Assembly (NCBI GenBank): GCA_045617505.1 | Contig: JAZLIS010000057.1 | Coordinates: forward strand, 1 to 27,812 | DNA from: Cacconaster sp045617505 | GTDB taxonomy: Bacteria > Bacteroidota > Bacteroidia > Bacteroidales > UBA932 | Direction: 5' to 3' | DNA: 27,812 nt | Shown: positions 1 through 6,836 of the stretch, one piece after another | How the letters are laid out: each line of letters starts with the position of its first letter | Position numbering within the stretch: the first letter of the stretch is position 1 | Notes under the pieces: generated by a model | The model's database searches: none | Seen by the model: only the letters and a program-made list of their open reading frames with translations | Told to the model about the DNA's origin: nothing | Position numbers and translations under genes: made by a program

Positions 1-1011
1 CTCATATACCTTGTATGCCTCCACCTCAATCACAGGCATTTCCTGTTCCAGAACCTTTTCCTTTGTCCAGTACTCTCGTAAATGCTCGTCAAATAAAGGA
101 ATTACGTCATAGTATTCCGAACACCAGAACGGCTCGGTTGACTCCTTGTAGGCTTGAGTATATTGCACCTTTTTCATCAGTTCCCACATTCCCTGCATAG
201 TGTTGCCGCCATCATAGTTTGCCTTGAGGATTTCGTATCTTTCCACACCGCATGCGTGTTGAGGATAATCCCCGGCAGCTTCATACAAATGATTGTAGAA
301 ATTTGTCATTATGTCCGTTTCAATGTACTTCACAGGCGAACCTTCATCTCCGGTGAACTCGACAATCACGGTATTGTCTGCGTCTGCAATCATAATATGC
401 CCGTCCCACATTTCTCCCAATTCTGCAGGAATAGGAGTGATGTCGTGACCTGCGATGAAAGTCTTTGCCTCAGCCACACTGCCGCAGTTGTCAAGAAGTG
501 CGCGTACGAGATTCATAACCATTATCTGAGGCTTGCCGGGGTTGGTGTGAGAGTGTATATTCTTCTCAATGTCATACATATTCACGACATTGATATTGCA
601 CACCAGTCCGGCGTCGTTTATGCCGTCCATTGTCATCCACGGGATGAAATTCAGCTCCTCTTCCGTGAGCCCGGCCAGGACATCTTCATTCGTAATGTTC
701 CGGAACACAGGGTTTGCCACACCGATTGATGCGTGTTTGCAGGTTCCGGTAGCTTTCGTCCTGACGATGAATTCACATATTTCATTTATACTGAGGTCAA
801 GATTCCTCCCGTAGAAATTGCCGTTTCTGACTGCGCTGCAGCCGAAAGTCACAAGTCCGTCGTCTGTCAGGAGCGTCGTGGGAGCCACGGTGCCATAGTC
901 GTCGGCTTCAAATTCATAAAGATAGTCAGCAACTTTCGTTATTTCAGCTGTTTTGTTGCAGCCGGTAAGGGCAACTGCGACCACTGCGCAGATGAAAATG
1001 AATTTTTTCAT
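1..1011 (-). CDS. Ntn-type linear amide C-N hydrolase lipoprotein (choloylglycine hydrolase / C45-like), 3'-truncated by window edge
   Basis: An open frame of 337 codons runs without a stop from an ATG at 1011 to the left edge, so the C-terminus is missing. The N-terminus has a lipoprotein signal (MKKFIF..., lipobox LTGC, Cys18). The core motif GCSAVRNGNFYGRNLD places a candidate nucleophile at Cys58, with Arg69 and Asp72 at the spacing seen in bile salt hydrolase and penicillin V acylase. A later MDGINDAGLVCNINVVN stretch matches the conserved Asn-containing loop of the same superfamily. Such enzymes cleave linear amide bonds using an N-terminal Cys exposed by processing. Here Cys58 lies about 40 residues after the lipidated Cys, so self-cleavage of a propeptide would be needed. 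The substrate (bile salt, N-acyl amino acid, beta-lactam or other) cannot be told. The gene begins 12 nt after the amidohydrolase gene and is probably cotranscribed with it. Confidence is good for the superfamily and low for substrate. Confidence 0.85.
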   Translation of the reverse strand, partial: MKKFIFICAVVAVALTGCNKTAEITKVADYLYEFEADDYGTVAPTTLLTDDGLVTFGCSAVRNGNFYGRNLDLSINEICEFIVRTKATGTCKHASIGVANPVFRNITNEDVLAGLTEEELNFIPWMTMDGINDAGLVCNINVVNMYDIEKNIHSHTNPGKPQIMVMNLVRALLDNCGSVAEAKTFIAGHDITPIPAELGEMWDGHIMIADADNTVIVEFTGDEGSPVKYIETDIMTNFYNHLYEAAGDYPQHACGVERYEILKANYDGGNTMQGMWELMKKVQYTQAYKESTEPFWCSEYYDVIPLFDEHLREYWTKEKVLEQEMPVIEVEAYKVYE

Positions 1012-1023
1012 AAATATCTGTTC

Positions 1024-3258
1024 CTATTGTTTTGTCCCTGACTGATAAACTTTATGACCCTCGAACCAGGTGCTTGCGACATTTGTCTTGAAGATATCCA
1101 TTTTGTTTGTCTTCTCAAGTTCAAGCACATCCTTGTCCAAAACCACAAAATCAGCATATTTTCCCTTTTCGATGGAACCGCGTTCCTGCTCCAGCCCGAG
1201 GCTTCTGGCTCCATTGATGGTAAGGCACTTCAAAGCCTCACTTACGGTAATGAGTTCTGTTGGGTTGAACGGAGCCGCGGTGGGATAATCAGGACTCAGT
1301 CCCGTCACGCAGACACCTATGATATTCGGAACCGTGCCAAGGAGTTCCTCACCGCACGGAGCATCGGTCGAAGATGTTGTAAGGATACCGGCATCCAGCA
1401 GTGATTTCATCGGATAACCGCTGTCAAAAATGCTTTGCGGCATAACGGACAACATATATTGACGGGCCTCCTCCGGGACTCCCGTATGCCATATCATATT
1501 GGATGCAATATCTATATTGTTGGCTCCGCAACGGGCTATATCATCGCTTGAAATGTTCCTTACGTGGGCGAGAGAATTGTGTATCTTCACTCCTGATGCC
1601 GAAGGAGAAGCGACGTATGCGTCGATCAGAGCGTGGCAAGCCATATCTCCGAATGTATGCGTATGTACCGGGAATCCCTTGGCATTGGCGGCAGCCACAA
1701 TCTGATTGAGTTCTTCCTGTTCCCAGATGATGTTGCCGTGCTTCCTGTCTGCTGGCAGGCTCTTCTGGGTATATTCTTCACTGATCCAGCCTGTTCCTGT
1801 ATCCGTCACTCCATCCTGGAACAACTTTATACCGCCGGCATTGATATGGCCTCCGGTAAACACCTTGTCAAGATAGTTTACAAACTCGAGCTTGGCTTTT
1901 ACACTTTCGGGCATATCTCCCCCTTTCGGCAATCCCCAGTCATAACTGCGGATGGTGTAATATCCTATCATATTGACGGTGAGCAGCCCCGCTTTGTCCA
2001 TATCGGTCAGATAGATATAAGTGTTCCCGGCATCCATTCCGTTGATGTAGGCATCCAGATAGTTGGTATAACCGCGCCTGTTGAGTTCTTCCACGGCACT
2101 CAGGCAAGCGTTATAATATTGGGTGTCATCGAGTATAGTTCCTATGGCCCGTTCAACTACAAAAGGCACCACTTCGTCTGTGATGTATCCGCTTGCAATG
2201 TTCGTAGGGTTGCCATTCTCATCAAGGATGGTGAGGATATCCCCTCCGCGGACATCGAGAATCTTTTCGCCCTTGTCATTGATGATTCCGGCCTTCTTCA
2301 ATGCCGTTCTGTTGCATAATGCATTATGTCCGCCTCCATCGTCAAGAACGACGGGGTAACCGGATGAGACGGCTTCTATCTCCATTGCATAGTTCCTCTT
2401 GCTGAATTTCTCGATTGAAGTCGTATTCCAGCCGAAGGAGAAGAACGGTCCGGGTTTTGACGCCATTGTCTGAGGAACAATTGTTTTGATAAGTTCCTCG
2501 TACGATGCTCTGAACCCGGGCAGTTGGCGTACAATTCCGTCAAGACCGACAAAATGGCCGTGGCCTTCGGTACATCCCGGAATGACGAGTCCCTTGCCTG
2601 TGAAATCCACCTTCTCTGTTGCAACACCTGCGAAAATCTCCGCTTCCTCCTTGGTCCCCACACAAAGGTATTTGCCATCTTTCACGGCAAATGCTTCTAC
2701 TACAGACTCTGCCGTATCTGAAGTGAATATCTTTCCATAGACAATAAGGTCTGCAACCGGACGTTCTCCGGACGTGATGGCCTTGGTTGCAGCGTGGCTT
2801 TGTCCTTCGCTGTCAATGAGATATACCCTTAGAAAGGCATCAGTCAGATATTCTCCCGCATTTGCGATGATAACTGCCGGATTCACACGAACTTTGCCAT
2901 CATCTCCGAATTCAGGGTTGAGTGCCTCTATCTTCCAGGAATCAGCGTTTCCTGCCTTTGTGACAATTACTGTAACCGTGCCTGAGTTGCTCACCACATC
3001 TGCCTGAATTCCGGCATAACTTTCCTTTGTGACTGAAGGAGAAAGAACAAGTTCTATCCTGTCGCCGTTTTTGACTGTCTGCTTTTCGTATGACGCAAAA
3101 CGGATTAACGAATCCACTGAAGCGACCTGCTCCTGAAGGGTTTTGATGTCTGTCTTGATCTGTGAGTCATCATACTTCTGACAACCGGCAGATATACCGG
3201 ACACTACAATTGCACCACCGATGGCAATTGATGATAAAAATTTCTTGAAAAAGCTCAT
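1024..3258 (-). CDS. YtcJ-like amidohydrolase lipoprotein (amidohydrolase family 3)
   Basis: This 744-residue protein starts with a lipoprotein signal (lipobox ISAGC, Cys26). A short heptad-like segment follows (about residues 30-52), then an Ig-like beta region (about 55-165) and a metal-dependent amidohydrolase domain (about 168-744). Visible active-site features are GHGH (His233, His235), the GIKLFQDG segment with Lys478, HTH (His532, His534), LAHV (His565) and STDAP (Asp632). The C-terminal GSIEKGKYADFVVLD is the usual closing beta-sandwich signature. YtcJ-type enzymes hydrolyse amide or related C-N bonds, and the specific substrate is unknown. The first metal motif reads PGCTEGHGHF rather than the common PGF(I/V)DSHxH, a variation seen within this subfamily. 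The extra N-terminal Ig-like extension and lipid anchor put it in the periplasm or on the outer membrane. It lies 23 nt after the barrel gene and 12 nt before the Ntn-hydrolase gene. Confidence 0.88.
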   Translation of the reverse strand: MSFFKKFLSSIAIGGAIVVSGISAGCQKYDDSQIKTDIKTLQEQVASVDSLIRFASYEKQTVKNGDRIELVLSPSVTKESYAGIQADVVSNSGTVTVIVTKAGNADSWKIEALNPEFGDDGKVRVNPAVIIANAGEYLTDAFLRVYLIDSEGQSHAATKAITSGERPVADLIVYGKIFTSDTAESVVEAFAVKDGKYLCVGTKEEAEIFAGVATEKVDFTGKGLVIPGCTEGHGHFVGLDGIVRQLPGFRASYEELIKTIVPQTMASKPGPFFSFGWNTTSIEKFSKRNYAMEIEAVSSGYPVVLDDGGGHNALCNRTALKKAGIINDKGEKILDVRGGDILTILDENGNPTNIASGYITDEVVPFVVERAIGTILDDTQYYNACLSAVEELNRRGYTNYLDAYINGMDAGNTYIYLTDMDKAGLLTVNMIGYYTIRSYDWGLPKGGDMPESVKAKLEFVNYLDKVFTGGHINAGGIKLFQDGVTDTGTGWISEEYTQKSLPADRKHGNIIWEQEELNQIVAAANAKGFPVHTHTFGDMACHALIDAYVASPSASGVKIHNSLAHVRNISSDDIARCGANNIDIASNMIWHTGVPEEARQYMLSVMPQSIFDSGYPMKSLLDAGILTTSSTDAPCGEELLGTVPNIIGVCVTGLSPDYPTAAPFNPTELITVSEALKCLTINGARSLGLEQERGSIEKGKYADFVVLDKDVLELEKTNKMDIFKTNVASTWFEGHKVYQSGTKQ

Positions 3259-3281
3259 AATAACTATGTTAATGAATTATA

Positions 3282-3793
3282 TCAGAATTTCTTCACCAGA
3301 CCTATGCCGTAATCTGAAAGGCCCTGCAGGATGCCGGAAAAACCTCCCTTGTGCAAATCCCAGTTGCTTGTTGTGAAGACTCTGTCCGGATAGTCAGACC
3401 TTGTACCATACCATCCCAAGGAGATGAAGCCCAGACGCTTACTATTTTCCAGTTCAGCACCTTGAATCCGTAGAACGGAGACAATGACCAGCCGATGGCC
3501 CTGTTTACGATATCTCTCTCTTCTTCCTTCTCCGATTCATAAATCACACCCGTGGTCAGGCGCCCGAAAGCGAAACCTATCCTTCCTCCGACCTGCATCC
3601 TTTCATTGAGATTCCAATACATTTTCGTTTTCAGATTAATCATATAGGCGTATTCCTTGTCATCAGTAGCACCGTTGGAATAGTCGGTGTGTTCATTGGC
3701 GAAATTGATGCTGAACTGCCCTCCGAAATTGAACTGCGCGTTTGCCGAGAAAGTTATTGCTGCAAACAGAAAGGTGAAAAAGAGTTTCTTCAT
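3282..3793 (-). pseudogene. Small outer-membrane beta-barrel protein, frameshifted near residue 116
   Basis: The start (ATG at 3793) gives a clear Sec signal peptide ending in ANA before QFNFGGQF, then alternating amphipathic strands typical of a small outer-membrane barrel. In the starting frame the protein stays barrel-like to about residue 116 (FKVLNWK), then turns into an unconvincing tail and stops at 3302. The neighbouring frame instead continues NSKRLGFISLGWYG and ends LSDYGIGLVKKF, stopping at 3282-3284, with the terminal Phe typical of outer-membrane barrels. The two frames join with one extra A in the AAAA run at 3445-3448, giving about 170 residues. The total length of 512 nt (3n+2) fits a single missing base. 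The gene heads the unit with the amidohydrolase. It is either a real frameshift or a homopolymer error in the sequence. Confidence 0.75.
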
Positions 3794-3829
3794 GATATGC
3801 TACGTATTCCTTTATGCTATATATCCAAG

Positions 3830-3837
3830 CAAAGATA
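3830..3837 (-). promoter_or_regulatory. Bacteroidetes -7 box for the barrel/amidohydrolase/Ntn-hydrolase unit
   Basis: On the minus strand the sequence reads TATCTTTG, an exact TAnnTTTG match, 36 nt upstream of the ATG at 3793. I find no clear TTG at the usual -33 distance. The position between divergent genes supports the call. Confidence 0.6.
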
Positions 3838-3936
3838 ATGATATTCTTCCTTTCAGAAAAAGCCTGCCACTTTTTTCTTGTTATTTTAGAATTTTTTCAG
3901 AATTTTTGAATTTATTCAAACAAATTGATTTTTTTG

Positions 3937-3944
3937 TAATTTTG
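3937..3944 (+). promoter_or_regulatory. Bacteroidetes -7 box for the duplicated-HTH regulator
   Basis: TAATTTTG matches TAnnTTTG and lies 20 nt upstream of the ATG at 3965, which implies a very short leader. The surrounding 3880-3960 stretch is strongly A/T-rich. A well-spaced -33 TTG is not evident. Confidence 0.5.
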
Positions 3945-3964
3945 CAATGTAGAATTTTAAAAAA

Positions 3965-4579
3965 ATGCCAAGGAAAAGCACACAAAGCAAGGACAGAATG
4001 CCCAAAAGGCTCGATTTCCTCACCGAATTCATGACACTCCGTCACATCGACACAATGGACATAGCCGAAAAGTTGAACATTACGCGGACCTCCGTCTATT
4101 GCTGGTTCCGTGACAGTACGGATGACGTCAGGCTCTCATACGCCACCCGTATCATAGAAGACGAAGGCTTCAATCTCCAGATTCAGCTTTTCCGCAACGA
4201 GGAGGACCTCAAGGAACCTTTCTATGCCAAAGTCAGCGACTTCCTTACCGAAGACGGTGACATCAGGCTGAGCAGACTGAGTTTCCTCTCCCTGACTCTG
4301 AGGCGCTACGGACTGACTATCAAGGATGTCACCTCCAGGATGGGAGTAAACATCTCCAACTGGAGATACTGGATCAAGAACGATGACATCTATCTTTCGA
4401 GAATCTACCAGCTTGCCGACGTGTGCGGGCTGAACATCCGCTTTCTGATAACCCAGAAACCCTCCTCATTGGCCGGTTCCGGCAAATCCGGGCGTTGCCT
4501 CACCGAGATTCACTCGACCTCCGTCAGCGACATCGCTCCCCTTGCATCCCTCTCCAAATCCGTCGCAATTGAGGCCTGA
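3965..4579 (+). CDS. Putative DNA-binding regulator with duplicated helix-turn-helix unit
   Basis: This 204-residue protein contains two similar units, at about residues 16-76 and 104-163. Each runs through a predicted HTH (TMDIAEKLNITRTSVYCWF and TIKDVTSRMGVNISNWRYWI). A shared tail follows, DDVRLSYATRIIEDEGFNL in the first and DDIYLSRIYQLADVCGLNI in the second. This resembles Cro/C1-type HTH units that arose by duplication, so the protein could bind DNA with pseudo-dimer geometry. The N-terminus is basic (MPRKSTQSKDRMPKR). The last 40 residues are Ser-rich and low in predicted structure. It is transcribed away from the amide-hydrolase unit and sits directly before the LRR lipoprotein gene, so either neighbour could be its target. 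No sensor domain or membrane segment is visible. I do not recognise a named family. Confidence 0.7.
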   Translation: MPRKSTQSKDRMPKRLDFLTEFMTLRHIDTMDIAEKLNITRTSVYCWFRDSTDDVRLSYATRIIEDEGFNLQIQLFRNEEDLKEPFYAKVSDFLTEDGDIRLSRLSFLSLTLRRYGLTIKDVTSRMGVNISNWRYWIKNDDIYLSRIYQLADVCGLNIRFLITQKPSSLAGSGKSGRCLTEIHSTSVSDIAPLASLSKSVAIEA

Positions 4580-4616
4580 CCCTCACCCTGCGGCAGAATT
4601 CCTCCCTTAATTTTTT

Positions 4617-4646
4617 TTGCAACAGAGATAATTTTATTTATCTTTG
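4617..4646 (+). promoter_or_regulatory. Full Bacteroidetes promoter for the LRR lipoprotein gene
   Basis: A TTTTTTTTG run ends with TTG at 4617-4619 (-33 box). After a 19-nt spacer comes TATCTTTG at 4639-4646 (-7 box). Both boxes and the spacing fit the Bacteroides sigma-ABfr consensus. The ATG at 4703 follows after an A/T-rich leader of roughly 50 nt. This suggests the LRR gene is transcribed separately from the regulator. Confidence 0.75.
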
Positions 4647-4702
4647 TTTAAATATTATTACTATTTAGGTGGTAATATTTATAGTATTCTGCATTCACCA
4701 CT

Positions 4703-5773
4703 ATGAAACATCTTTGGTCTTTCATCCTCTTCGCGTCATTATCGTTATCGGGCTGCCGGACTGAGGAGGCCGGGGTCAGGCAGGAAATCGAAAGAGAAGA
4801 GACGTTTTCACAGAGAACTGCCCTGCTGAGGTTCTACGAGGCCACAGACGGAGACAATTGGAAGGAGAACCGCAACTGGGGCAGTGACCGTCCCCTGCAG
4901 GAGTGGTTCGGCATAAAGACCGCCGACGGCCACGTCACGGAGATTGTCCTTACAGGAAACCATCTTGAAGGAAACCTTCCCGATGAACTCTTCGAGCTTG
5001 TATATTTAGAAAGGCTCGTGCTTGACTCTCCGAAGCATCACAACACATTCGAGCCAGAACTTGACAGGGACAACTGGAACCTGATAAGCGGTGGCCTGAA
5101 TGAACTCGGGCCGAAGATCGGACGTCTCAGAAACCTGAAGGAACTCAATTTCAATGGCCTTGTAAACCTCACCTGCGGCGACATTCCTGATGAGATATGG
5201 ATGCCCCAGATTGAAAGCATAAACCTCAGTCAAGTGCTCATCAAGGGCCGTATCACTCCCGCCGTCGGAAACGCAACGAATCTCAGGTATCTATACCTTT
5301 GCAGGAACAATAGAAAGACCGACATCCATGGCACTATCCCAGCAGAAATCACCAAGTTGAAACATCTGGAAGAACTTGACTTGTCTTTCAATTCCCACCT
5401 GACAGGTCCCATTCCGGAAAATATCGGAGATATGACTTCTCTTCAAATCTTAAGATTGGATATGTGTGCCCTGACAGGAACCATACCCGAAAGCATATTC
5501 AAATTGAAAAATTTAATCGAGTTAATTTTAGGTTGTAACTTTCTGGAAGGAGAATTCGACCTATGCCGATTGACAGAGTTCCCGAAATTAAAAGGATTTG
5601 ATATTAACGGTAATATGCAGGGAGTGGGAAATGTTCCGGACTTTATCAGTGACGTCTGTTTTAATAACAACGGTTACTTTTATCATTACATTTATGGGGA
5701 ACTTTGGTCTTGCCAAGAGCAAGTCTATTTCAATACCCCTGATATGCTCGCAGAAAGGCTGGCGGAAGAATAA
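4703..5773 (+). CDS. Leucine-rich-repeat surface lipoprotein
   Basis: This 356-residue protein has a lipoprotein signal (lipobox LSGC, Cys18). An LRR N-cap follows at about residues 38-95: ALLRFYEATDGDNW, then NW, then EWFGI, the usual opening of plant-like bacterial LRR proteins. At least five 24-residue repeats of the L..L..L.L..N.L.G.IP type cover about residues 78-305, with good copies at HLTGPIPENIGDMTSL and ALTGTIPESIFKLKNL. The last 50 residues are aromatic and contain two Cys (Cys319, Cys337). LRR lipoproteins of this type usually act in protein or host-surface binding, and no enzymatic domain is present. The gene has its own strong promoter and sits between the HTH regulator and the end of the convergent fimbrial operon. 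Its ligand is unknown. Confidence 0.85.
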   Translation: MKHLWSFILFASLSLSGCRTEEAGVRQEIEREETFSQRTALLRFYEATDGDNWKENRNWGSDRPLQEWFGIKTADGHVTEIVLTGNHLEGNLPDELFELVYLERLVLDSPKHHNTFEPELDRDNWNLISGGLNELGPKIGRLRNLKELNFNGLVNLTCGDIPDEIWMPQIESINLSQVLIKGRITPAVGNATNLRYLYLCRNNRKTDIHGTIPAEITKLKHLEELDLSFNSHLTGPIPENIGDMTSLQILRLDMCALTGTIPESIFKLKNLIELILGCNFLEGEFDLCRLTEFPKLKGFDINGNMQGVGNVPDFISDVCFNNNGYFYHYIYGELWSCQEQVYFNTPDMLAERLAEE

Positions 5774-5800
5774 ACAATCTTTGCTCCGTAAAAGAAAATA

Positions 5801-5824
5801 GGGCCGCACCTTTCGATGCGACCC
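5801..5824 (-). terminator. Hairpin terminator of the fimbrial operon
   Basis: GGGCCGCA (5801-5808) and TGCGACCC (5817-5824) form a stem with one mismatch and an 8-nt loop. On the minus strand it is followed by TATTTTCTTTT, so it works in the direction of the fimbrial operon. It lies 55 nt past the last stop codon. The plus-strand side has no T run. Confidence 0.65.
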
Positions 5825-5879
5825 CGTGATGAAGAATGCTTTGATTCCAGTCAAGGAGAAGAATCATCCCCGATGTTTG

Positions 5880-6812
5880 CTAGTTGGGCGTTGTCACATT
5901 GATGGTAAGATCCGAATTCACAGCCGATATCTTATATGCTGCAAAACTGTCACTATCAGAATACGTAGTCCCCTGACTTACCGAAACCTTCCTGTTCTTC
6001 AAATTTAAATACGTACTCGTCCCATACAAAGGGGTTGCTGTCCCATCCTCACTGAATGCAATTAGTCCTCCTCCTGAAGTTTTGCTGGGGAATTTAATAA
6101 TGATATCACGCCCCTCCTCTATCTGTACCACTAATTTTAACACGCGGTTATCTCCACCTTTCCCACCTATACTGGTTCTCTCTTCAATTTTCGCATCGGC
6201 ATAATAGTAGAATGTGGAAAATGTCGCACTCCCCAGTGATTTCGAGGAAGTACCGTCATATACGGTCATATAACAATTCAAGGTAACCATATGTCCCCAT
6301 TGCGTACCATAATTTTCGTTGATGAGGCGGTAAAGTTCCGTAGTATTCGGTGTAAAGTTGAAGGTCACATTAAATTTTCTGGGAGTGACAGCGACATCTA
6401 CGTTCTTTGAAAGGTTCCCGGCAGGTGTTCCATTAGCTCTAACTACAAGACTGCTTGAACTGACTTTGCTCCCCGTATATGTACACTTTCCGGAAATTAT
6501 GCCAGATGCTTTGTACCCCGATTGCGTTGTTGGCGTACCTTTGGTGCAGTTGCTAAGGTCTCCCCAAGACCAGTTGCTGCAACTGACATAACTATAAGTC
6601 TTACCTCCATCCGAAGATTTCTTGAGGGTGGCATAAAAGGTCCTCTCTTTGCCGTTTTCAATTTCGATAGCCGAGGCCTTTGTCTGCAAAGCATCCTCCT
6701 CTATTTCGACAGCATAGATGTCAGAAACAGAAGGCTTGAGGTCCTGCTTGTCGCAGGAGGCAAGGCCGGCTGCCGCCAACCCTGCAAGAAGAATGTAAAT
6801 GAATCTTTTCAT
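5880..6812 (-). CDS. Lipoprotein, last gene of the fimbrial operon (unknown function)
   Basis: This 310-residue protein has a lipoprotein signal (GLASC, Cys20). It then carries an acidic strand (YAVEIEEDALQTKAS) resembling the TK-containing segment near the N-terminus of the fimbrillins upstream. The rest is predicted beta-rich, with many Ser, Thr, Gly and Tyr. A segment at about residues 140-260 (PRKFNVTFNFTPNTTELY, then FSTFYYYADAKIEER) looks like a beta-sandwich domain. I do not recognise a named family. It begins 24 nt after the 1004-residue fimbrillin/repeat protein and is followed by the operon terminator, so a role as a minor or tip subunit, or as an accessory of that large protein, is a reasonable inference. 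No enzymatic motif is visible. Confidence 0.75.
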   Translation of the reverse strand: MKRFIYILLAGLAAAGLASCDKQDLKPSVSDIYAVEIEEDALQTKASAIEIENGKERTFYATLKKSSDGGKTYSYVSCSNWSWGDLSNCTKGTPTTQSGYKASGIISGKCTYTGSKVSSSSLVVRANGTPAGNLSKNVDVAVTPRKFNVTFNFTPNTTELYRLINENYGTQWGHMVTLNCYMTVYDGTSSKSLGSATFSTFYYYADAKIEERTSIGGKGGDNRVLKLVVQIEEGRDIIIKFPSKTSGGGLIAFSEDGTATPLYGTSTYLNLKNRKVSVSQGTTYSDSDSFAAYKISAVNSDLTINVTTPN

Positions 6813-6836
6813 GATAAAAATTATAAAAAAGGTTTA

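Noticed and set aside
1633..2319. A 228-codon plus-strand frame inside the amidohydrolase gene
   Set aside because: The minus-strand protein has an intact metal site across this stretch; the plus-strand frame is a shadow.
4570..4618. Possible terminator after the HTH gene: TGAGG/CCTCA stem with a T run further on
   Set aside because: The stem has only 5 bp and overlaps the stop codon, and the T run is 26 nt away and better explained as part of the LRR promoter.
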